Shown here piece by piece: positions 1-6,064 of a stretch of DNA of 6,808 bases (positions are counted from its first letter, which is position 1; each line of letters begins with the position of its first letter). The notes beneath the pieces are model-generated. The model did not search any database and had not been told where the DNA came from. It worked only from the letters and a program-made list of their open reading frames with translations. The position numbers and the translations under genes were made by a program. Source of the DNA: Bacteroidota bacterium (GTDB lineage Bacteria; Bacteroidota; Bacteroidia; Bacteroidales; Prolixibacteraceae); assembly GCA_030691295.1 (NCBI GenBank), contig JAUYEQ010000592.1, positions 1 through 6,808 of the forward strand, in the 5' to 3' direction.

Positions 1-833
1 TTGATCAGTTCGTCAGCATTGATTTTGTTGAACATTAAATCAGGATCCAATGGCAATGGAAATTCAGGTTTTATGACATGAAGAATCGTTTTTTCAGCCG
101 AAGGTTTTTCACTGTTAAGTTTTTCAATCAGTTCCAACTCAAGCAGCAAACCACCATTGGCGCTAATTTCAATCATGTGCACATACTGATTAAATGTGCC
201 GTTTAAAAATTCGTGCGAGTTGCCGATTGCCCAAACCAACCATATTTCTTTCACGTTTCGTTTCAGGGCTTCCGTGATATTGGCATCTTTAATCCACACA
301 GCATCGGTGTACCAATCGCCGTTAATTTTAATTGCCGGCATAAAAATGGGCAGCGACATTCCTGCCACCAAATGCTGAAGGGTAACGTTTCGGTTTGAAA
401 AAACTTCAATGGTTTTCTTCGAGAAATTGCACACATTGAAAGTGGCGTCAATCGAAGTATTGGCGTTCATTTTGGCCACATCAATTCCCAGGGTGGGATA
501 CACTTTGTCGATCATTCCGTCGGCATCGCCAAAGGCTGCAAATGTGTTTTTCGAGAAATAGCTTTTAAATGGCAGTAGCGAAGAAAAATGCATCACATTT
601 ACTTTGCGCCAGCGGGTGCCCATGTCTTTGGCTTCAATTCCGGAGCTAAGCATGGCTGTATTAAAAATTCCTCCTGAAGTGCCATCGAAATGACTGAAGC
701 TTAATCCTTCTTCTTCCAGCGCCTTAATAACACCGGCCTGGTATGCCAGTCGTGCGCCGCCACCGGCCAGAATCAGCGAGCGTTTGATTCCGGCAGAATT
801 AACTTCAGCAATAATATTTTTAGGCGATGACAT
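1..833 (-). CDS. Patatin-like phospholipase family protein (3' end outside window)
   Basis: The frame is open from an ATG at 833-831 to the window edge, giving 277 residues without the C-terminus. Three patatin landmarks appear in order: a glycine-rich oxyanion loop GGGAR (residues 24-28), the nucleophile elbow GTSGG with Ser53, and a catalytic Asp177 in YTDAVW, preceded by the typical SLPIFMPAIKINGDWY stretch. Patatins use a Ser-Asp dyad to cleave acyl groups from phospholipids or other lipid esters, so acyl hydrolase activity is expected; the substrate is unknown. The usual DG[G/A] around the catalytic Asp reads DA here. No signal peptide is seen, so it is probably cytoplasmic or peripheral at the inner membrane. 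Its start overlaps the end of the preceding membrane-protein gene by 14 nt, which suggests coupled translation as the last visible gene of the operon. The family call is firm; the biological role is inference. Confidence 0.9.
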   Translation of the reverse strand, partial: MSSPKNIIAEVNSAGIKRSLILAGGGARLAYQAGVIKALEEEGLSFSHFDGTSGGIFNTAMLSSGIEAKDMGTRWRKVNVMHFSSLLPFKSYFSKNTFAAFGDADGMIDKVYPTLGIDVAKMNANTSIDATFNVCNFSKKTIEVFSNRNVTLQHLVAGMSLPIFMPAIKINGDWYTDAVWIKDANITEALKRNVKEIWLVWAIGNSHEFLNGTFNQYVHMIEISANGGLLLELELIEKLNSEKPSAEKTILHVIKPEFPLPLDPDLMFNKINADELI

Positions 834-1239
834 TTTGAATAACCAGTTTTCGTGAATAAAAAATAATGACCACCACGCCCACCAATTCAAAAGCAAGGAA
901 GAAAAGCATCATACCACTTGGAATTCCGTCCATTACGATCGACATTATTCTGGCAAGAACTCCGGCGCTCATAATAAAAATGTAAAGCAGGTTGAATTCC
1001 TTTTTGCTAAAAATGCTTTTCACAAAGAGGATGGCGAAAACGCCGAATCCCATTTCAATGGCTCTTAGAAACCGATACTGGCTCATTAGATTGATGTGTT
1101 GAAAGTCGGTTAAAGTGCTTGTTTCCAAATTAAATAGTAACCGGGAATCAAATTCAGGATAAATAAATGCTCCCCAGAAACCGGCAACAATTACCAACCC
1201 GATGTACGAATAATAGAAAAAGTAATTAGCCAGTCGCAT
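820..1239 (-). CDS. Small four-helix membrane protein, DUF4345-like
   Basis: This protein of 139 residues has four hydrophobic segments, at about residues 11-28, 60-75, 84-102 and 108-128. The layout resembles the DUF4345 family as I remember it: a conserved R-x-x-R-x-x-E near the start of helix 2 (SQYRFLRAIEMG), an Arg at the end of helix 3 (LARIMSI), a short loop with D-G-x-P, and a Glu in helix 4 (FELVG). No enzymatic function is known for that family. I prefer the ATG at 1239; a GTG codon lies directly before it at 1242-1240 and would add one residue. The gene overlaps the upstream gene by 14 nt and the downstream patatin gene by 14 nt, so it belongs to the operon. A role as an integral inner-membrane partner of the neighbouring lipid hydrolases is inference from position only. 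Confidence 0.8.
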   Translation of the reverse strand: MRLANYFFYYSYIGLVIVAGFWGAFIYPEFDSRLLFNLETSTLTDFQHINLMSQYRFLRAIEMGFGVFAILFVKSIFSKKEFNLLYIFIMSAGVLARIMSIVMDGIPSGMMLFFLAFELVGVVVIIFYSRKLVIQNVIA

Positions 1240-1612
1240 CACTTTTGAGTGTTTTTAAATAATAGAAAAACAGGAGCGCCGAGAATAAATCGAATACGGC
1301 TACTCCGGCTGCAAGCAGAATAAATGTTCCATTAAAAATGCCGGTAAAAACAGCCACCGAAGCGCCTAATTTTTGTAATCCCGACCAAATCACCACAACC
1401 CGGTTATTGTCTTCGTGATACAATGCATGAATCATCATTCCGCCAAACAGAAACATGAACATGCCGATGGTTGCAAACAATTGTTTGGAGGTTGTATTAA
1501 TTTCGGCGCCAACAAAATTCAGCACAAATGCCGGAGCTATTGCCTGCATCGCACCTGAAAACAAGGTGGCAACCGAAATCAGCAAAATAATGAGCCGGAT
1601 ATATTTTTTCAT
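1226..1612 (-). CDS. Small four-helix membrane protein, unassigned
   Basis: A 128-residue protein beginning MKKYIRLIILL, with hydrophobic segments at about residues 5-32, 44-63, 72-93 and 97-121. The first helix could pass for a signal peptide, but the three later helices and the lack of a clear cleavage site favour a membrane anchor. Visible polar features inside or near helices are a His-x-x-x-His pair (HALYH, 62-66), Lys81 in the GLQKLGASV stretch, and Asp108 in AVFDLFSALLFFYYL. I do not recognise the family with certainty; in size and topology it is like the two membrane proteins beside it. It starts 3 nt after the upstream stop codon and overlaps the downstream gene by about 14 nt, so translation is probably coupled. 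No function is proposed beyond membership of the operon. Confidence 0.75.
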   Translation of the reverse strand: MKKYIRLIILLISVATLFSGAMQAIAPAFVLNFVGAEINTTSKQLFATIGMFMFLFGGMMIHALYHEDNNRVVVIWSGLQKLGASVAVFTGIFNGTFILLAAGVAVFDLFSALLFFYYLKTLKSDATG

Positions 1613-1615
1613 CTG

Positions 1616-2095
1616 TTACGGTTTACGCGCTTTGGCAATGAAATAATACATGGTGATGCCCCACATTACAGCAAGAATATAAAACCTCACATCATTGTAA
1701 AACATCCAGTCTTTCAGTAATTCCTGAAGAACGGCCTGATCGGTTACTCCAGCCTTAAATTGGTCGTTGATGTCTTCAATAAACTTTTGTTGCGTCACCA
1801 CCGGAACAAGCAAGCCGGGAATCCACGCCAGCGGAATCCAGCGGAACCTGGTTTTCCATTCCGTAATCAACATGATTACCAAAGCAACCGCCATGATGGG
1901 GATCGAAATAAAGAAAAACTTCGTGGCGGTATCGGTTTGAGGAATAATCGCATCGTAATAATTGCTTACATTCAGCTTGGTCGGGTAGTTCGGAAAAAAG
2001 AAAAAGTGAAGCGTCCAGAACATGCCAAGGTAAATGGAAGAGCAAAAAAAGATGTACGCGTTATTGATATCGAGCAGTGTTTGTTTAAGTTTCAT
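1616..2095 (-). CDS. Small membrane protein, possibly DUF1772/anthrone-oxygenase-like
   Basis: A 159-residue protein with four predicted membrane segments, at about residues 12-33, 60-79, 84-100 and 136-154. The segment between helices 3 and 4 is hydrophilic. Helix 1 is aromatic-rich with an embedded His (MFWTLHFFFFPNYP), and helix 4 is preceded by WMFYNDVRFYIL. A W/Y-N-x-x-R element before the last helix and an aromatic/Pro motif after the first recall the DUF1772 group, whose best-known members are anthrone oxygenases of polyketide pathways. The resemblance is weak and rests on memory, so the family name is tentative. It starts 12 bp after the ADC-family gene and ends 3 bp before the next membrane-protein gene. 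This places it as the first of three consecutive small membrane proteins in the operon. Confidence 0.75.
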   Translation of the reverse strand: MKLKQTLLDINNAYIFFCSSIYLGMFWTLHFFFFPNYPTKLNVSNYYDAIIPQTDTATKFFFISIPIMAVALVIMLITEWKTRFRWIPLAWIPGLLVPVVTQQKFIEDINDQFKAGVTDQAVLQELLKDWMFYNDVRFYILAVMWGITMYYFIAKARKP

Positions 2096-2107
2096 GACGA
2101 GGTGGTT

Positions 2108-2995
2108 TTAGATTTTGAATTTTTCGTAATCGGTAATCGATGGCGCTTCCAGCCAATCTTCGTTGAGCCCCAGATCGAATACACTTTCAAATCCTTCAGG
2201 AGTGACTTTTTCGGGCTTGTTTTCGTAGGTTATAAACCAGCATTCGAAATGATCGTCCAGAATCCCAGTGGTTTCGGGCATGTACATCGTAAAAAATGGT
2301 TTGCCTTCAATCTGCAAATCCTTTAAGAATTTTGTGCGGGGATGATCGCCAATAAACAATCTTCCGGTGGCACTTTTTCCCAACCTGATTCCGGCTTTCG
2401 ATTTAAAATGAATGTACGAAGCCATCAGCATATTCCGGAAATGACTGTAGTTGATCGCACTAAGGTTGATCGGAAAGTTGGTTTTCTTCGGTTTGTCAAT
2501 TTCAATCCGGAAAGCAAACAGCCCGTCTTTTTCGTATTGCGAACTAACCTGACTGTCGGTAATGATGAAATCGAGATTTGCTCTGTGTTTGGGCATTCCC
2601 CAGATTCCTTTTCCACCTTTCACCGAAACTTCGGAACTGACCGGCAGATCCAGAATGAACTGACCGGTTTTGTATGTTTTCATCATCATGGCCGGAAGCA
2701 TCGGCGGCGCTGGTTTTCTGCCGCGGGTTACTGCCAGGGCAATACTGTATTCAATGTATCTACCAATCGTAGTAACCCGATAGTCGATCACCGTTACCAT
2801 GAAAACAGCTTTTCCAAATGCTTTTACCGGATGCAATTCATTACCGGGCAAAATGGCTTTTGCTTTTTCGTAGTCGCATAAAAACCCAGCCATTATCGCG
2901 GGCGATTGGGTGGCGCCAACCGGCAGTTTAAAGGTGATCCCATCTACCATTGAATACCGGCCTTCGTAATCTTTAATTCGTTTGGATACTGACAT
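2108..2995 (-). CDS. Acetoacetate decarboxylase (ADC) family protein
   Basis: A 295-residue soluble protein. The family signature is plain: a central Y-x-E element (RYIEYSIAL, Glu82) and KGGKGIWGMPKHRANLDF, where Lys136 in G-x-P-K matches the lysine that forms the Schiff base in clostridial acetoacetate decarboxylase. The lysine that usually follows it is His137 here. Family members act on beta-keto acids by decarboxylation, or as Schiff-base aldolases/dehydratases on other oxo-acids, so the true reaction is open. The protein is longer than the classical enzyme of about 245 residues, with extra sequence at both ends. It lies 12 bp after the alpha/beta hydrolase stop codon and 12 bp before the first membrane-protein gene. 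That context suits an oxo-acid intermediate generated after ester or C-C bond hydrolysis, but this is inference. Fold assignment is secure; naming it adc would be overreach. Confidence 0.88.
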   Translation of the reverse strand: MSVSKRIKDYEGRYSMVDGITFKLPVGATQSPAIMAGFLCDYEKAKAILPGNELHPVKAFGKAVFMVTVIDYRVTTIGRYIEYSIALAVTRGRKPAPPMLPAMMMKTYKTGQFILDLPVSSEVSVKGGKGIWGMPKHRANLDFIITDSQVSSQYEKDGLFAFRIEIDKPKKTNFPINLSAINYSHFRNMLMASYIHFKSKAGIRLGKSATGRLFIGDHPRTKFLKDLQIEGKPFFTMYMPETTGILDDHFECWFITYENKPEKVTPEGFESVFDLGLNEDWLEAPSITDYEKFKI

Positions 2996-3007
2996 AATTT
3001 TGCGGTT

Positions 3008-4021
3008 TTATACATTCAATTCATCAATCATTACCGGAAAAATATCTTTGTGTGCATTCTTCCCAAGAAATATATCCAGATGACTATAAGTGTCATACAC
3101 GTATAATTTATGGAAATCAGGTTTTAACCGGTTGAAATAGTCAAACGAATTCACCTGGCTTTCACTCCTGAAACATTTGTTGAGCTTTCCGGCGAAAAAA
3201 ACAAAACGTGCATCGGTTGCAGGAATTCTTTCAGCATAGTGTCTGGCCCCATTTACCGAAACCAGGGATCCGTTGTGTACACCTTTCCGTATGTGCCTGA
3301 AGAAATGTACCGGCACCGGACCAAATTCATTTCTGATCCAGTCTTTCGTCTCATCGCTGAGGTTTCCCAGCTCCCACAATGCCGGAAAGCCTGCGCCGTA
3401 AGTAAAACTTACAAATTTTCCCACGTTGGTATCTTTTTCGAAATGGGTGGCAAGAACCAAAGCTCTGAAAAACTTCGACCGAAAATCCGGAGCTTCGTCA
3501 CCCCAGCGCGGATTGAGGTAATCGGTGATCAGACCGGCAATTTCAAGAACTACATCCAATTTAACACGCGACCACGAAGGCACAACAGGATGGAGTGAAA
3601 CGGCATTGGTGACAATAGTTTTAACTTGAGGAACCAAGCCTTCAACAGCTGAAATCATAAAACTGGTGGAACCCTGACAATGGATAATTGCTTTGCATTG
3701 ATTGACGCCACTAACTTCACATACCTTTTTAACGGCAGCCGGATGGTCGTTTTTTGCCACAACATCCAAATCCCATTTATTGGCCGGAAATTCTGTACTT
3801 GCACGCCAGTTTTCGAGAAACACATCGTAACCAGCTTCGGCAAGCATATCCAGCAAATTTACTTCGTTCGGCGGATTGAAAATATTGGCCCGAACGCCTG
3901 CACCGTGCACCAGCATAACCGGTCCGCGATGTTTTGAATGACCGTGTTTTAACCGCCAAAGGTTGCATTCGAATCCATCGAAGGCTTTAAAAGGAATAAT
4001 ATCAAATTCATGTTTGGCCAT
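3008..4021 (-). CDS. Alpha/beta hydrolase with probable Cys nucleophile
   Basis: A 337-residue soluble protein, first gene of the left operon. An oxyanion HGAGV motif (39-43) follows strand 3. The nucleophile elbow reads AIIHCQGSTSF (111-121): when aligned to the usual GHSMG, Cys115 takes the serine position. The catalytic His is probably His314 in TYSHLDIFLG near the C-terminus. The usual acid site after the AGKL turn holds Asn281 instead of Asp, so the acid is uncertain. Long stretches (NWRAS, NDHPAAV, HCQGST, NAVSLHPVVPSW, SFTYGAGFPALW, SHLDIFLGKNA) match what I remember of the hydrolase half of large GMC-oxidoreductase/hydrolase fusion proteins annotated as cholesterol-oxidase-like. Here the hydrolase stands alone. 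No signal peptide is seen. The ATG at 4021 is preceded by 165 bp of non-coding DNA with a good promoter and has no Shine-Dalgarno sequence, as is usual in Bacteroidota. Substrate unknown. Confidence 0.88.
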   Translation of the reverse strand: MAKHEFDIIPFKAFDGFECNLWRLKHGHSKHRGPVMLVHGAGVRANIFNPPNEVNLLDMLAEAGYDVFLENWRASTEFPANKWDLDVVAKNDHPAAVKKVCEVSGVNQCKAIIHCQGSTSFMISAVEGLVPQVKTIVTNAVSLHPVVPSWSRVKLDVVLEIAGLITDYLNPRWGDEAPDFRSKFFRALVLATHFEKDTNVGKFVSFTYGAGFPALWELGNLSDETKDWIRNEFGPVPVHFFRHIRKGVHNGSLVSVNGARHYAERIPATDARFVFFAGKLNKCFRSESQVNSFDYFNRLKPDFHKLYVYDTYSHLDIFLGKNAHKDIFPVMIDELNV

Positions 4022-4061
4022 GTTCTATCGGCAGTTAAATTTTCAAACTCACTGAATTCGA

Positions 4062-4092
4062 TAAATTTACTTTAACAGTTGGGATGTGTCAA
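4062..4092 (-). promoter_or_regulatory. Promoter candidate for the hydrolase/ADC/patatin operon
   Basis: Read on the minus strand, TTGACA (4092-4087) is followed after 17 nt by TAAATTTA (4069-4062). In Bacteroidota terms this is TTG, 20 nt, then TAnnTTT, which matches the -33/-7 consensus except for the final G. It also reads as a fair sigma70-type pair. The implied start lies near 4055, giving a leader of about 35 nt before the ATG at 4021. It is the only promoter-like pair I found for the six-gene unit. Judged by eye only. Confidence 0.55.
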
Positions 4093-4117
4093 TAGCACGA
4101 ACGTGTCATTTTGCAGG

Positions 4118-4154
4118 AAAAAGCCCAATAAGCTTTTTAAGTCTTATTGGGCTT
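4118..4154 (-). terminator. Rho-independent terminator after the 621-residue protein gene
   Basis: A perfect 12-bp inverted repeat (arms 4121-4132 and 4143-4154, arm sequence AAGCCCAATAAG) encloses a 10-nt loop. On the minus strand it is followed at once by a run of five T's, two of which belong to the stem (4122-4118). It lies 32 nt after the TAA at 4189-4187 and before the promoter candidate of the next operon. It therefore separates the peptidase module from the lipid-enzyme module. In the plus direction there is no proper T run. Confidence 0.85.
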
Positions 4155-4186
4155 GAATTTGTTTGCCGACTGTAAATGTAACTTAC

Positions 4187-6052
4187 TTAACTTTTACAGA
4201 ACGACAGCCAATCATGAATGTTAGAATGCTGACCTTCACCGTTTGTGAGTTTTAATTCTACTGTCAGATAAACTGTGTATGCACATTTTTTCAACGAGCT
4301 AACAGGAAACAAAGCTGGATTATGCAATTCAGTCGCTGTACCAAATGTTTCGGCCACTGAACTTACCGGTGTTACATTTTGAATGGAAAATGGTCCGTCA
4401 GGTCCGAATAAAGTCAAGCTAACTGCTCCCATATTTGGATTGGCTGCTGTATAATTAAAATGCAGTGCATTGGTAATAGGAGTGCAACCTGTGCCTCCGC
4501 CACCTCCGATTAATTCCTGAATATCAACACAGGCTACTCCCATTTCACTTGAAACCTGTGGCATCCATGATCCAAATTGTGGTACATTTTGATATACTGT
4601 ATTGAACATTGCAATTGGATTGGAAACACCGGCAATTATTTCAGAGAGAGGATTGCCTGCCTCGCGCTTGATCATCCGGATTTTGAAGAATCTGTTTTCC
4701 TGAAGCGGAGCTACGGTAGTTGTGGATTGACCTTGTACCAACCCAGCCATATTTACGGTGGCACCATTTAGAACAGTTGTATTCAGGCTTAATAATTCGC
4801 CGTTTATATTTGGCGAAAAATTTGATGCCTGCGGAACAGCTATCCATCCGGCAGCGTCCACCCCTCCACTTACATTGCCAACTTTATAAGGTATAATTGA
4901 AATTGGATTCAGCGGATCACCTGTCAGAGTAAAAAATGTACCAATTTCAGCTTCGCACATTTGAGGGGCCATGACTTTTTTCCATAAACCAATTTCAACA
5001 CCTCCAGCGCCGGAAGTTTCAATGGTTTCAAAACTGTATTCCATTGCGGTGCCGTTCAGTTTCTGACTTAAGTTGCCACGCAATTTTATGCAGCTGTAAA
5101 ATGCCTGTCCGGCAGGAGTTTTTCCTGTAGCCAATGCAATTACATTTGGATTGCCACTTGCCACCACTTCGTTGATAAAGTGATTGCCATTGTTTCCGAT
5201 TTTTGTGAATGAAGCTGGAATACCGGGATCGGGTACTACAATTTCTTTCAGACATAAATTTACACACAGGCAATAACCAACATTTTTTCTCCGGTCTGAA
5301 GCCGTTTCACCCTGAATGGGAACGCCATTGTATTCATACTTAAAATAAACATCAGGCCCACTCTTGAATGTTGGAGGGAATCCCGGATCAGTTTCTATAT
5401 TAATCAATGGAGATAAAAATGTTTTCTTGAAATCGGCTGAAGTATAATCAATCCTGAAATGTCCGCTAGCATCTGTAACAGCGCTGCCCAGATTGTCATC
5501 AGAAATGAAATCTGCATCCATTGCCGTTATTTTTACACCAGGGATAGGCGTTTTTGTTCCGCATACAAACATGTGCCCGCAAATTACCCATGCGTCAAAA
5601 TAATTCCCTCTTATGTAACACCACCATTTATCGGTAATACAGTAGTTCCATTGGAAATGGTAACTCTCCTCCTGCCTGTCAATTCTCCATTGCGGAAAAA
5701 TAGTAGTAAGATGAAATTGCAGAAGTTCCTGACGCGGAGGTTTTGGAGGGCCTCCTGGTACAATTCCGCAGGTAAAATCAATATCAAAAGCTGTTTGACT
5801 GTACTTTTCGTCCAGTACAAATTCATAACTGCCTTTTGAATCGGTTTTGGAAGTTGCTATCAGCAGATCTTTTCTGGATGCGGCTTCTTCCTTGGTTACG
5901 AGGCGAAACGTGTCTTTTGTATCGGCAACAACATGGCTAACAACATTCTCTTTTTGCCAGGGCAGGTAGAGAAGTACTTCCATTCCGGAAAGCGGTTCGC
6001 GACAATCGTCACACAGAAAACCGCAAAGATTCCCTTTTAATATAAAATTCAT
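4187..6052 (-). CDS. Cys-rich protein with two transthyretin-like beta-sandwich regions
   Basis: A 621-residue protein starting at an ATG 12 bp after the peptidase stop codon. I do not know a named family for the whole chain. Residues 5-93 look like a carboxypeptidase-regulatory/transthyretin-like domain (REPLSGMEVLLYLPW ... SKTDSKGSYEFVL). Residues 155-240 form a second, more transthyretin-like unit (IPGVKITAMDADF, DDNLGSAVTDASGHFRI, GPDVYFKYEY). The intervening part is aromatic-rich. Residues about 280-515 and 525-621 are unassigned and probably beta-rich, separated by a GGGGG linker (516-520). There are 17 cysteines, several clustered: C10/C14/C17, C138/C145/C158/C164 and C261/C263/C267. 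These could be metal ligands or disulfides. No signal peptide, lipobox, membrane helix or type IX C-terminal signal is visible, which is odd for a beta-sandwich, Cys-rich protein. Its tight pairing with a papain-like peptidase suggests a partner, substrate, carrier or inhibitor; the choice cannot be made from sequence. Confidence 0.85.
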   Translation of the reverse strand: MNFILKGNLCGFLCDDCREPLSGMEVLLYLPWQKENVVSHVVADTKDTFRLVTKEEAASRKDLLIATSKTDSKGSYEFVLDEKYSQTAFDIDFTCGIVPGGPPKPPRQELLQFHLTTIFPQWRIDRQEESYHFQWNYCITDKWWCYIRGNYFDAWVICGHMFVCGTKTPIPGVKITAMDADFISDDNLGSAVTDASGHFRIDYTSADFKKTFLSPLINIETDPGFPPTFKSGPDVYFKYEYNGVPIQGETASDRRKNVGYCLCVNLCLKEIVVPDPGIPASFTKIGNNGNHFINEVVASGNPNVIALATGKTPAGQAFYSCIKLRGNLSQKLNGTAMEYSFETIETSGAGGVEIGLWKKVMAPQMCEAEIGTFFTLTGDPLNPISIIPYKVGNVSGGVDAAGWIAVPQASNFSPNINGELLSLNTTVLNGATVNMAGLVQGQSTTTVAPLQENRFFKIRMIKREAGNPLSEIIAGVSNPIAMFNTVYQNVPQFGSWMPQVSSEMGVACVDIQELIGGGGGTGCTPITNALHFNYTAANPNMGAVSLTLFGPDGPFSIQNVTPVSSVAETFGTATELHNPALFPVSSLKKCAYTVYLTVELKLTNGEGQHSNIHDWLSFCKS

Positions 6053-6064
6053 AATCGTTTTGTT

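Larger units (their letters stand above)
4022..4186. other. Intergenic spacer between the two operons
   Basis: This is the only non-coding stretch longer than 12 bp in the window. It carries the terminator of the peptidase unit (4118-4154) and the promoter candidate for the hydrolase operon (4062-4092). The remaining bases show no small gene, riboswitch-like structure or operator repeat that I can support. Confidence 0.8.

Noticed and set aside
1760..2881. Two long plus-strand open frames (188 and 179 codons) opposite the ADC and membrane-protein genes
   Set aside because: They lie antisense to genes with clear family motifs or membrane topology, and their translations show no domain, hydrophobic pattern or start context. 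They are codon-bias shadows.
3239..3598. Plus-strand frame of 119 codons inside the alpha/beta hydrolase gene
   Set aside because: It is fully antisense to a conserved hydrolase and its product shows no recognisable features.
4118..4154. Hairpin as a bidirectional terminator
   Set aside because: Plus-strand sequence after the stem (GAATTTGTTT) has no T run, and no plus-strand gene needs termination here.
4187..4440. Type IX secretion C-terminal sorting domain on the 621-residue protein
   Set aside because: The last 90 residues lack the usual short conserved sorting motifs, and no N-terminal Sec signal is present.
5990..6052. Possible lipoprotein signal at the start of the 621-residue protein (Cys10 after a short hydrophobic run)
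   Set aside because: The sequence before Cys10 is too short and contains Lys and Asn, and GNLC does not fit a lipobox.
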